A stretch of DNA of 64,000 bases, taken from the NCBI GenBank assembly GCA_963693365.1, contig CAVNZM010000003.1, positions 12,524,001-12,588,000 on the forward strand. The letters run 5' to 3'. Made by a program: the position numbers and the translations under genes. The first letter of the stretch is position 1; each line of letters starts with the position of its first letter. The stretch is from Amoebidium appalachense (Eukaryota; Ichthyosporea). Shown piece after piece: positions 1-23,702 of this stretch. Under the pieces are notes generated by a model. It saw only the letters and a list, made by a program, of their open reading frames with translations, made no database searches and was not told the origin of the DNA.

Positions 1-373
1 AAGGTGAGCAAAACGGTGAAGATGTGTGTGCAAACTAATGCAGTGCAGCGAAAAATGCGTATGTGCTTACAGATGCACGACACAGAGCAACCATGCCCGG
101 TTGCATGGAAGTAAAGCGGTCTCCACACAGTGGTCTGTCCTGAAAGGACACCTCTGAAAGAAGACTGGGGGGGTTTGAGTGCGGAACACGGTACGAAGTA
201 CGCAAACACGACGAGAAGCATGGTGCACAGGACACATGCAAAGGCAAACATTCAATTATGCAACATCAGTCATGTGCACAGTATGAGGGGGAGGGGGGAG
301 GGGGGGGGGGTACGGTCCACGGTATGACATACGTATTCATTCAGGCAGGACAACACCATGTAAATGTGCAAAA

Positions 374-414
<41 letters not shown>

Positions 415-510
415 GGGGGGGGGGAAGAACACATACGACACTTCGATGCCCTCCTCTGTCCCACGAGTGGTGGTAGGCGCAAGGTGTGGCTTTTCGTCCT
501 GCCAGGGCAA

Positions 511-562
<52 letters not shown>

Positions 563-848
563 GTGTGTGAGTGAGTTGGACGTGCAAAATAACCAGGGGT
601 GGCTTGACCGAGGAAAGAGGAGGTGGTGGAAAAGTGATACGTTATATAATGTGCAACTGTGATACACGTGTTCTAGGTTTTCCTTTTCCCTTGCTGTTGG
701 ACAGTGTGGCAGCGGGGGGAGGGGGGGGGGGGGGAGGGGGGAGGAGGGGAGGGGTTCAGCTTGGTTGGGAGCACACAAGCACGGGTGCGTGCATGAAGGG
801 AAAGAAAACGGAGGTGGGTTGATCACGTGCGCGTGTGTGCAGCGCGTG

Positions 849-902
<54 letters not shown>

Positions 903-1209
903 GCGCATGCGTGCCTACGAGCGCATTTATGTGCGCCACAGTCACTTATCATTTTCCATTTTTCCCTCCTCCTTCTTTCTACCACTTTTTTTTTTTTTTT
1001 TTCCAGGCTGGAGAGGGGGGGAGGGGGGGGGGGGGAGGGGGTCATTGACTGAACAGGTATTATCGTGTTCTTACATTACCCCCCCCTTGTGGCCTACTCA
1101 CACCCACTTCTGTCAGAAATCATGCGCCGACCCCTCTTCTTCTTAACATCCCCCCCAACCCCTTTGCCATCCCAGACCGGCTCCCCCCCCCCCCCCCCCC
1201 CCCTCTCAG

Positions 1210-1247
<38 letters not shown>

Positions 1248-1340
1248 TCGCACCCCCCCTCTTCCCCTCCCCTCCCTTTCCCCTCCCCCCTCCCCCCCTC
1301 CCGCCCCCACCCTCTCTCCTCCTCCCCCCACCACACCCAC
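1..1340. repeat. Non-coding flank rich in microsatellites
   Basis: This stretch lies beyond the last arrestin exon I can recognise. It contains (GT)n followed directly by a G-run at 377-424, further (GT)n tracts at about 511-570 and 853-899, a G-run at about 715-750, a T-run at about 987-1003, a C-run at about 1183-1203 and (CA)n at about 1211-1243. Open frames here consist of Cys-Val or Thr-His dipeptides from the repeats and are not credible genes. The 3' end of the arrestin gene (terminal exon, stop codon, poly-A signal) probably lies here or left of the window, but I could not place it. Confidence 0.7.
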
Positions 1341-14099
<12,759 letters not shown>

Positions 14100-14100
<1 letters not shown>

Positions 14101-15059
14101 TATACGAGATCCACAAAAAGCTGTCTCACTCTTCTCATGCTCGCGCACGTGTACGTGGCCCATAACGGCGTGTTGCAGCAAGCTGTCGCGCATCAATCAG
14201 CGATGTAGCAGGGAGTACAGAGTATGCTCATAAAGACTATACTACGGTCGACCACCATTGTTTAACCTACTGCTTGCAAAGGAGCGCCCGTTGGTAATCG
14301 CTCCCAAGGCGCCAAATCGCGACTACCTATCATACTTATGCACGTTTCCGTATGTAGTTACTGTTGACGTAAGTATGGAGGCCTCTCAATGTCACTCTTG
14401 GCTTTCTTTGAACTTCTTCAGGGTGCACGCGTGCTGAATCCGGAGTCTAGGAACCACCTAAAGGCGGCGTAATGATATAGCAGGCAGAAAAGGAAAGAGG
14501 ATGAGTACTGCCAGAGCCTAAATCACTAGAAACTTTTTGGACAAAAGTACCGTAACGTAAACTTTAGGGCGAGCGCTCACGCCGTCATTGGCCCGTACGC
14601 GTCAAGCCTGCAGCTGGCCTTGCAACTTGCAGATCCGAAGGCTTCCGATCCATGGTTAAGATCCTGCTCGAGTCGAGTATTTTTATTACAACCCATCATT
14701 TCATCGGGATGCAACAAATCCACATTCCGCATACTTCACAAACAATGCGGTCTCCGATGGCGAAAAGTGATCGCGAATTCGTGACCAGTTGAACGTGAGA
14801 CGTGCGTGAGACGGTGCTAGTATATGTAATGGCCCAAGTATGTGCAATGGGCCAGAGGATAAAACTGATGTATCTGTTGGTTGGTTGTTGGGGAAAAAAG
14901 CCGTGGGGATCCCGGAGCCGAGAAGGGGAAGTGGAGTGCACGCGTAGGAAACTAGTTGAGCTCGAGGGAGTTGGCAGGACGTTTTGACTTTCGTTGAGGG
15001 AATTTTGAGGGGGGACGCTCAAGGGTTGGGGGGGGGGGGGGGGGGGGGGGGGAGGGGGG

Positions 15060-15106
<47 letters not shown>

Positions 15107-15674
15107 GAGGGGGACGGGCCGGGGGAAGACAGACTAATAATCCTGATCAGCAAGTTGGGTGGAGTGTTCACTGCCCAGCTATTATAACTAGTGCTACTTC
15201 ACTAGTGTTTTTATGATTTCGTATTCTGAAAAAGGGGGGGGGGGGGGGGGGGGAGGGGGGAGGGGGCAGGGGGGGAGGGGAAGGGGGGGGGGGGGGGGGG
15301 GGGAGGGGGAGGGGGCAGGGGAAGGGGGGGGGGGGGAGGGGGGGAGGCACGTGGTATTAGAAACTGTAAAAACCAACTTTGTGCCCCCCCCCCCCTCCCC
15401 CCCCCCCCCTCCCCCCAAAAAAAAACAGACACACACACACGTCACCACCGTGCACCACAACCACCACCCACCCCCCTCAACCAAGGGACGTAGGGTGCTC
15501 TGGCGGAACCCCCTCCCCCCCCCCCCCCCCCCCGCTCCCTTCTCCCCCTCTCACCCCCCCCCCCCCCTGCCTTCCTTCCCTCTCTGGGCCACTCCTATAC
15601 CCTCCCTTCCCCCCCTCCCTTCCCCCCCTCCCCCCCTCCCCCCCCCCCCCTCCCCCCCCCTCCCCCAGCCCAAC

Positions 15675-15706
<32 letters not shown>

Positions 15707-15963
15707 AACAACTTTGAAAAAAAAAACCGCAACGTGAAGGGTAGTGGGTCCTAATTGGTCCTGCTTGGGGTCCCCCCCCCTCCCCCCCCTCCTCCCCCCC
15801 CCCCCCCCCCCCCCCTCCGGGGCCTGGCCTCGGAGGCCTCCTCACCTAAACAGATATCTCTCCCTCCTTCCGTCCTTCCCCCTGGCCCTCACTCTTCCTC
15901 CTAAACCACACATCTCTAGCTCTCCCTGCTGCCCCTTAGCCATTCTGGGCACTCTGGGCATTC

Positions 15964-16001
<38 letters not shown>

Positions 16002-16927
16002 CCCCTACCCTTCACCACATGTACAACTACAACCACCATATTTCAAACTCAAAACTTCAAAAAAAAAATCCAAACTCTCGGTTCATTTGCAGCAGATTTC
16101 AAAGCACCAGAAATGAGTGAGTGATTGGGTGAGTGAGTGAGCGCACACAGCCTGGCAGTGAACACACACACATGGCACCCTATCATGAAGCCTTAGGGGA
16201 TTATTCCAGTTTTGCCCTTCCCTTTATATTAGGGTGTCATGTGTGTGTGTTCACTGACTGTGTATGACACCAGTCACGGTGTGCTCACTCACTCATTTCT
16301 GGCTCTCATCTTCCTGAAAACCTCAGTACTATGCATGCATGGGACCACACACACACAGATCATCATGTGCACACGTACTCAAACCTGCAAACGTGCACAC
16401 GTACTACAATGTACCCATAGTGTCATACGTATATCGACACACACACACACAGTATTAATGGGGCCACTGGGCCACATCAGCAATTCGAAACTACTTCAAG
16501 CTGAACTATTATTCTGCAAACAAGTTGAACACATTTCCAGTATAAAAGAAAAGTTGACATGTTGTTGAAGCAGGCTTATTCAGCAAAGGCAAATTCATAG
16601 TCCCCCTCCTTCCCCTCCCTTCCAAAAAAAAAACAAAAAAAAAACCTGAATTATACTTCTGCTCACTGAGATTGAAGAAGAAATTCGTTCTTCAATTGTG
16701 AAAAGAAAAAGGAGCCACAAGAATAGTAACTAAGATGTTGCCTATTAGATTATCGGGCAGACACGATACGTGCGGCACACACGTGCGCGCACACCCACCC
16801 CAATCTCCCCCCCGGGGCCCCTTCCCCTCCCCCTCCCCACACTCACACATACACACACCCCGCACACATACATGCGCTCACACACACACACGCGCACGCG
16901 CGCGCGCGCAGACAAACAACACACACA

Positions 16928-16988
<61 letters not shown>

Positions 16989-17190
16989 TGCCAGTGTGTG
17001 TGTATGTGTGTGTGTTTTTTCAAAGTGTTTGTGTGAGTGAGTGAGTGAGTGAGTGTGAGTGAGTGTGTGTGCGTGTGTGCGTGTGTGTGTGTGTGTGTGT
17101 GGGTGTGTGGGTGGGTGGGTGTGGGTGGGTGTGTGTGTGTTTGTGTGTGACGGTGTGTGTGTGACACTGTGTGTGTGTGTGTGTGTTTTG

Positions 17191-17280
<90 letters not shown>

Positions 17281-17343
17281 TGTGGGGGGAGGGGAATGGG
17301 TGGTTGGGAGGGGGAGGGGGGGGGGAGAGAGAGAGAGAGAGAA

Positions 17344-17439
<96 letters not shown>

Positions 17440-18631
17440 GGAGTTGGTGTGGGAGAGGGGAAAAGGGGAGCAGAGGGAGGAAGGGGGGAGGGGGGAGAGA
17501 GTGGTATAGAGAAAGAGTCACGGAGAGACATGTTTATGATATTCGTGTGTGTGTGTGTGTGAACTCAGTGATTGTGTGTGTGTGTGTGTTGCGTGTGTTC
17601 TGCCGCAGCTGTAACCTGCACAGCGGTGTGTGTCGTGTGTGTGTGTTACTGTGTTTGTGTGTGTGTTTGTGTGTTGTGGGGGGGGGGGGGGGGGGGGGGG
17701 GGCATGTGCATGCACGTGTGCGTGCGTGCGTCCGTGCGTATGTATCTGTGTACTCTGTGTGTGCACGTGCGTGTGCGTGTGTGAGCGTATGTTGAACACG
17801 GTGTGTTTATGTATACCTGTAATTGTGTGTAGCTGTGAATGCCCTCCTATCGATATCTCCCGGACAACCCCCCCCCCCCCCCCCCCCCCCCCCTCGGATA
17901 CCCTCACCTCGTGCACCGTCCCCGCGCTTAACCTTCCTTTGCACATTCACGCATTCACACATGGCGATCATATTCCCGTGGCGTTGATATTGGCGCTTAC
18001 CTGAAATCATTATAAGCCTTGAAAAACACATCCGTATATATGTGAGTGCATATGTATGTACTGTTTCAAAAGTCTTCTCCGCACTGTTTTGGCCAGATAA
18101 AGCCGACGCAACCAACTTCGATTGTAGATTCCTAGGAATGTACTACCCGCTCGCTGTACATGTAGCTACGTCATAACTATAAATAAGCCGGTATAGTATT
18201 ACTACGCGGCAGGAGCAAAAAAGGTATGTCAGATAGCTCACAGGGAGACAGAGAAAGCACTCAAAATGACAACCTAGAATAGCGATCATTCCCTGCGCAG
18301 GCGTGACGATAAGCTCCGACGATATCGATGTCCTGGGGATGAATGTTTGCAACGACTCAATATGAAGTGGACATGGATGGACGATGTTACTTCGCATGCA
18401 GAGGCGAGGTGCGAAGTACATGCGTAAGAGACAAAAACTAAGGTAGGTGGCACATATAACGTGAGACTATATGCCACTAAAACCTTTGTAGATGCGCCGC
18501 AGTGGGTACATACAGACATACATGCGACATCGAAATGTGATGGGAATATGAATTCGAACACGGATGAAAGTCGGATGGGGGACGGATGCTCACAGCTTTC
18601 GTTGACGAGAACTATGTTTTGGACAAGGAAG
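14100..18631. repeat. Intergenic DNA, no recognised gene
   Basis: 14100-15000 is complex sequence without a convincing reading frame. 15023-15105 and 15234-15340 are G-rich, while 15385-16000 is C-rich with C-run then A-run composites at about 15406-15425 and 15676-15709. (GT)n lies at about 16933-16987 and 17190-17272. It is followed at 17348-17391 by (TA)n and at 17392-17437 by (GA)n, giving a stacked GT/TA/GA microsatellite. 17860-18630 is complex but has only short frames. I find no tRNA or other RNA gene here by eye. Confidence 0.6.
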
Positions 18632-18836
18632 GACTTCACTTTCTCTTCGATCTCTTAGCTGTCACGTCAACTTTTTTTCCCGATCCTTCACCATGGCAGG
18701 TATATAAAGGCTTTCGTTTTTTTTTTTTTTTGTGGACTTCACTTTCACTTCGATCTCTTAGCTGTCACGTCAACTTTTTTCCCCAATTCTTCACCATGGC
18801 AGGTATATAAAGGCTTTCGTTTTTTCTTTTTGTGGT
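18632..18836 (+). promoter_or_regulatory. Tandem duplication of a TATA-containing promoter-like unit
   Basis: A unit of about 103 bp occurs twice, starting at 18632 and 18735. Each copy ends in the same TATATAAAGG box (18701-18710 and 18804-18813) followed by CTTTCG and a T-run. The sequence around the box (GGCAGGTATATAAAGG) resembles the TATA boxes before genes at 44-62 kb (for example GCAGGTATAAAAGG). I infer a duplicated core promoter reading rightward. No protein gene follows that I recognise. Confidence 0.45.
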
Positions 18837-19545
18837 GGGAGGGAGTCCCATTCAGGGGAACGTGACTGCAGCGTGTGTGGTGTGGCCTGGTGTATTCCTA
18901 CTGCTGTGAGAGTGTGGGGGCATCTCCCTTTCGCGGAGTTTCTCGCTTGAGAAGTGGTTTCTTCAACGCCTGGTGGTCCACTGCAACCTATGGTAACTTC
19001 TACACGCTGTCTACGCTTCTACGCGACCTATTGGCGGTGGGCTGCTGCAACTTCTTCAGCTACTTCTGCGATGCGTGAGTGGAGGGGCGGCTACTTGGTC
19101 GTCGGGAAGCTTTCCAAGTGACTGCCAGTCCTTAGCCTCCAGTCGTATGGCAATAACCGGGTTTGCTTGCATGCATTCTGTAATTGTGTTTTTCTGTGTA
19201 TCCTGCCACAACTAGGCCACCTTATCAGAGAGCTAGATGCAGTTTCTCCGGGTTATCTAGGGGCCGGGCCCGTTGGGATTGTTTTTTAGCTCAGATTTGG
19301 TCTGCATTGCTCTTTTAGAGGCTGACTTGCTTGCTGTGCCTCGGTAGGTTTTGAGGGGGGCCTGTTGGGAAGCAGCAGTAATAATGTCTTCTTGCGGAGT
19401 GTGGTCTGGTCAACATCGATGCATATGACTAGTTGGAGCAAACTAGTTTCACGATTACACGTACACTTACGGTTTTGCCCGCTGGTGTCCTTTGTCACTT
19501 GTCGCTTTATTTTTATTTCGAGTCAAAAGAAAAAAAAAAAAGACT
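18837..19545 (+). other. Possible non-coding transcription unit or retroposed sequence ending in an A-tract
   Basis: From the duplicated TATA boxes the sequence runs for about 700 bp with only short frames (the longest is about 67 codons at 18875-19078) and ends in an A-tract at about 19529-19542. TATA box plus terminal A-tract suggests a transcript or retroposed sequence. This is inference from layout only. It could equally be a degenerate gene. Confidence 0.2.
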
Positions 19546-19910
19546 GAGGACGCCAGGTCCCATTTACATAGTGATGTTTATTGATCTGGGGGGCTTCCGT
19601 GTCTGGGGTGACTCGATGTATATCTACGTCACATACAAAACAAAAGGTGTCGGCCGCAGCTCTGGATTGGCCCAACTGTCTAGATTATTCAAAACTATTC
19701 GTAACGTTGATTGGATTAGAAAGCGGTCAAATTCCGGGTTGCCCGGGTTTGCCTCTCTTAATCGTATTTAGGCAAATTTCGAGCATTTTGAGACCCTTTA
19801 GGTTCGTATTCACTAATGGGGTACCCTCTTTTAATCGTATTGCGGGGTTTTCTAAACCGTATTTTGGGTCAATACGATTCGTAACGCAAACCCTGAATTT
19901 GAGTGTGACG

Positions 19911-20387
19911 TTGGGATATTCGGGTTGGTTGTAAGGTTTTCCGGGTCGGGCCGAAGGCCTTAACGGGCCGCAGGCCCGTCTATTGGGCCATAGGCCCTAG
20001 GCTCTAGGCCGCTAGGCCTGGGGCCCGGGGCGCCGGGGACCGGGGGGGCCCGGCCCGGCCCGCGGGCCACCCCCCCCCCGGCCCGGCCCGCAGGCCCGGG
20101 GTTAGCAGATTCTGCTAACCCCGGGCCCGCGGGCCGGGCCGGGGGGGGGGGTGGCCCGCGGGCCGGGCCGGGCCCCCGGTCCCCGGAATCTGCTAACCCC
20201 GGGCCCGCGGGCCGGGCCGGGGGGGGGGGTGGCCCGCGGGCCGGGCCGGGCCCCCCGGTCCCCGGCGCCCCGGGCCCCAGGCCTAGCGGCCTAGGGCCTA
20301 GGGCCTATGGCCCAATAGACGGGCCTGCGGCCCGTTAAGGCCTTCGGCCCGACCCGGAAAACCTTACAACCAACCCGAATATCCCAA
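19911..20387. repeat. 477-bp GC-rich inverted repeat (palindrome)
   Basis: The left arm (19911 to about 20110) and the right arm (about 20197-20387) are reverse complements over about 190-200 bp, starting with TTGGGATATTCGGG and ending with its complement. The arms consist of nested GGCC-rich mini-palindromes. The centre contains a small TTAGCAGA/TCTGCTAA palindrome and an extra copy of about 89 bp of the inner arm, so the structure is slightly asymmetric. It sits between the microsatellite-rich gene desert and the first intronless genes. It could be a terminal hairpin remnant, a fold-back element or a recombination-derived junction. Confidence 0.8.
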
Positions 20388-20639
20388 TATTGCTTCATTC
20401 TGATTGGTTGTCACATCACGGGGTTTCCCGATTGTTCTTCGAATGACATTTTCTTTCACTATCAGACAGTTCTCCAATATTAGAACAGAAAACGGTCTCT
20501 ACCCAGATGGCCAGATGGCCAGGTCAAATTCAGTGTGTGAAAAAGGTGGATAAAACGGGATAAAACGGGAGCCAAAATGATCTGGCCATCTGGCCATGTG
20601 GCCATGGAATCTCTATATCTAAAAATAGCTGCCACTGCG

Positions 20640-20845
20640 CCGGGGCGTGGTTCCGGGAGGCAGGGGAGCAGGGGAGCAGGGGGGGGCACGTGAGCACTCG
20701 CTGGGGCCTGGTTCCGGGAGGCAGGGGAGCAGGGGAGCCACTCAGTGTGTGGGTGTGCACATGGCCATGGTCACACTGGGGCAGGGGAGCAGGGGAGCAG
20801 GGGAGCAGGGGAGCAGGGGAGCAGGGGGGCAGGGGGGCTGGCATG
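20640..20845. repeat. GCAGGGGA minisatellite clusters
   Basis: Short tandem runs of GCAGGGGA occur at about 20660-20690, 20720-20738 and 20780-20840. The first two are preceded by the same GGTTCCGGGAG sequence, so the block is partly duplicated. No gene lies between the inverted repeat and the zinc-knuckle gene at 20902. Confidence 0.75.
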
Positions 20846-20901
20846 CCACTCACGGGGAGGATAGTGTATGTTGGCACCATGCGGCTGTGTGGGTGGTTTT
20901 T

Positions 20902-21480
20902 TTATTTGGGCTTGTGCTTATGGCAATGGGTCGTAGATTTCACCCTGTTTTTGCAGGGATTGCCAGCCTTGGTTTTGCCCTGGCAGTACCCATTTTCCCT
21001 GCCCACACCCACTGCTGCAGCTGCAACCGGTGGCTGTGGTGCACCCATGGGTGGATCCGGAGTGGACACAGTCAGCGCGGGTACCCCGGTGCGCTCGGTG
21101 CGAGGGCGCTGCATTTCTGCGACTGTAAAGGCGGCCACGAGGTCGTCCAACAGGAGGTTTGCATGACCATAGTCCCCGGCCTTGTGGGTGTGGAGGATGT
21201 TGATGGTGTTGTCGCTGTAGAGGAGGACACCGGTGGCAGGGGCAAAGCATACCCAGGGCTTGAAGCCGTCCTTGTGGTGTGGGCATGTTTTCTTTTTGTT
21301 TTTGCACTGGGCTTTTTTTGAGGGTGCAAATGCAGGGCATCGTTCGGGGTCAACCGAATCGGGGCGCAAAAGTGCGTCTCCCATTTCTAGTGTTTTGTTT
21401 TGGTGTGCACTGTTCTTGGATTGGGGTGAAGTGAGACAAAAAGTAAAAGCGAGTACTTTTTGTTGACTGGTTGATGGCAT
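20902..21480 (-). CDS. Small protein with two Cys/His zinc-knuckle-like motifs
   Basis: An intronless frame of 192 codons from ATG at 21480. Two similar motifs are visible. One near residues 45-70 has Cys-Pro-Ala then Gln-Cys-Lys-Asn, Thr-Cys-Pro-His-His-Lys. The C-terminal one has Tyr-Cys-Gly-type spacing (Cys-x-Gly-x-Thr-x-x-Gly-x-Pro-Cys-Lys-Asn), then His-Cys-His-Lys-His-Lys. This C, C, C-x-x-H pattern is common in short zinc-binding domains of giant viruses, phages and protists (known pattern; function unassigned). The middle is proline/alanine-rich and of low complexity. A second ATG in frame at the sequence Met-Gly-Asp could be the real start. The ORF faces the inverted repeat. Confidence 0.6.
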   Translation of the reverse strand: MPSTSQQKVLAFTFCLTSPQSKNSAHQNKTLEMGDALLRPDSVDPERCPAFAPSKKAQCKNKKKTCPHHKDGFKPWVCFAPATGVLLYSDNTINILHTHKAGDYGHANLLLDDLVAAFTVAEMQRPRTERTGVPALTVSTPDPPMGAPQPPVAAAAVGVGRENGYCQGKTKAGNPCKNRVKSTTHCHKHKPK

Positions 21481-21688
21481 ATCAATCAATCTCTTGGTGC
21501 CAAACCACTGACCAATCACATGGGTGTATTCACGAATTCCAATCTAAATTCGGCATCTGGAGAGAGGGGTACTGGTAAAACACAAGAGCAACACGGCATC
21601 AAGAGTTTGTACCACAGGCAAGATCTCAGAGAGGTCACTTTTGGGGTGTAACACGTCGGATACTGAAAGTTTTGTGAGGTACACGTAC

Positions 21689-21961
21689 ATGTTCGACAGC
21701 ACGGTCACCACAGGCATTCTTTATGTGATATCTATATGCAGTGTCGTTGCAAATATACACTGGTACAATTTAATGAAGTCCGAACCGAATGCTAGAGAGA
21801 AAGTGAACAAAATGTATCTGGTGTACGTCAGCGCTGCTATTGTCCTCACATGTTTATTGGTTACACCATTGATGTATGCAGTCATATACTATTTCAATAA
21901 GAAGACGGGTGCTGCGGAGTACGACACCACTCTGAGACAAACAAGTCACTCGGACTTTTAA
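21689..21961 (+). CDS. Small two-pass membrane protein, unknown function
   Basis: A 90-codon frame from the ATG at 21689; the frame stays open further upstream, but only non-ATG codons could start it. Two hydrophobic segments (about residues 6-23 and 45-68) are separated by a charged loop rich in Lys/Glu/Asn, followed by a polar tail. That topology fits a small integral membrane protein. I recognise no family. It is divergent from the zinc-knuckle gene, with about 210 bp between the two starts. A long direct-repeat array begins directly downstream. Confidence 0.45.
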   Translation: MFDSTVTTGILYVISICSVVANIHWYNLMKSEPNAREKVNKMYLVYVSAAIVLTCLLVTPLMYAVIYYFNKKTGAAEYDTTLRQTSHSDF

Positions 21962-21986
21962 TCCGATTGACGTGTCACCGCGCCAG

Positions 21987-22510
21987 CGCTGCATACAAAA
22001 AAGACCCGAAGTGGAGTATACGACAAACCCAGCGCCAGCGCTTCATACCCAAAGTGGATACAATAAAAAGACAGTTGCTGTGTGTGCAAAGCTGTGTGTG
22101 CAAAAAGAGGGGAAATAAGCGCTGCATACAAAAGCCCCGAAGTGGAGTATACGACAAACCCAGCGCCAGCGCTTCATACCCAAAGTGGATACAATAAAAA
22201 GACAGTTGCTGTGTGTGCAAAGCTGTGTGTGCAAAAAGAGGGGAAATAAGCGCTGCATACAAAAGCCCTGAAGTGGAGTATACGACAAACCCAGCGCCAG
22301 CGCTTCATACCCAAAGTGGATACAATAAAAAGACAGTTGCTGTGTGTGCAAAGCTGTGTGTGCAAAAAGAGGGGAAATAAGCGCTGCATACAAAAGCCCC
22401 GAAGTGGAGTATACGACAAACCCAGCGCCAGCGCTTCATACCCAAAGTGGATACAATAAAAAGACAGTTGCTGTGTGTGCAAAGCTGTGTGTGCAAAAAG
22501 AGGGGAAATA
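21987..22510. repeat. Tandem repeat, 131-bp unit, four copies
   Basis: Near-identical copies start at about 21987, 22119, 22250 and 22381, each opening with GCGCTGCATACAAAA. Each holds two related half-motifs (GCGCTGCATAC and GCGCTTCATAC), AATAAAAAGACAG and a doubled GCTGTGTGTGCAAA. Differences are a few bases only, which suggests recent amplification. Confidence 0.9.
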
Positions 22511-22519
22511 AATACTTTA

Positions 22520-22946
22520 AACGTGCATGCAATATACATCGATAGACTTATGAAAGCACACAAACTGTGTGCCACACGGGCATGCATGCACGGGGAGGGA
22601 GTGTGGGGTGGGGGGGGAGGGGGGGGGGGGGGGGGGAGACTTTGAACGTGCATGCAATAGACTTATGAAAGCACACAAACACAGTGTGTGCCACACGGGC
22701 ATGCATGCACGGGGAGGGAGTGTGGGGTGGGGGGGGAGGGGGGGGGGGGGGGGAGACTTTGAACGTGCATGCAATAGACTTATGAAAGCACACAAACTGT
22801 GTGCCACACGGGCATGCATGCACGGGGAGGGAGTGTGGGGTGGGGGGGAGGGGGGGGGGGGGGGGGGAGACTTTGAACGTGCATAGACTATGTGCCACAC
22901 GGGCATGCATGCATGGGGAGGGAGTGTGTGTGTGTGTGGGGTGGGG

Positions 22947-22980
<34 letters not shown>

Positions 22981-23180
22981 GACTTTGAACGTGCATGCAA
23001 TAGACTTATGAAAGCACACAAACTGTGTGCCACACGGGCATGCATGCATGGGGAGGGAGTGTGGGGTGGGGGGGGGGGGGGGGGGGGGGGGAGACTTTGA
23101 ACGTGCATGCAATAGACTTATGAAAGCACACAAACTGTGTGCCACACGGGCATGCATGCATGGGGAGGGAGTGTGTGTGT

Positions 23181-23228
<48 letters not shown>

Positions 23229-23355
23229 GACTTTGAACGTGCATGCAATAGACTTATGAAAGCACACAAACTGTGTGCCACACGGGCATGCATGCATGGG
23301 GAGGGAGTGTGTGTGTGTGTGTGTGTGGGGGGGGGGGGAGACTTTGAACGTGCAT
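22520..23355. repeat. Tandem repeat of about 110-136 bp with expanding G-runs, seven to eight copies
   Basis: Each copy holds GACTTTGAACGTGCATGC, an AATAGACTTATGAAAGC block, GTGCCACACGGGCATGC and a G-run of very different length per copy (about 10 to over 40), with (GT)n in some copies. Unit length varies mostly through the G-run. The array sits between the 131-bp array and the coiled-coil gene at 23703. Confidence 0.9.
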
Positions 23356-23702
23356 GCAAGTGTGTACCAAAAGGGACCTGGACTTCTTTGTATACAATCG
23401 ATATTTAATCGGTTGAAAACAGCAAAACAAGACTTGTACATATATAATAACCACAAGATACTAAACCATCCAGAAGACTTGTACATATATAATAACCACA
23501 AGATACTAAACCATCCAGAACCAGAAAAAAAAGATGCCTACATGCTATGATCCATAAGATGCTCGTTAACATAAATACAGAAACCGTAAGGTGCTACCAG
23601 TATCAACAGTCATATATTAAAATACATCAGCCAGCCCCTGTGGCCATACCCAGCCCCTGACACATACAACAAAATCAAAACACACCCCTCACCACTCCCA
23701 AC

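Noticed and set aside
270-1045. Long frames of Thr-His or Cys-Val dipeptides
   Set aside because: They are translations of (GT/CA)n and homopolymer tracts; the same artefact recurs at 3152-3901, 7321-7960, 12294-12772, 13272-13856 and 16745-17562.
20480-20889. Proline/alanine-rich frames opposite the GCAGGGGA minisatellite
   Set aside because: Composition comes from the minisatellite; no conserved motif.
22043-22653. Minus-strand frames resembling hydrophobic repeat proteins
   Set aside because: The 131-bp unit is not a multiple of three, so the repeats shift frame and cannot encode a stable repeat protein.
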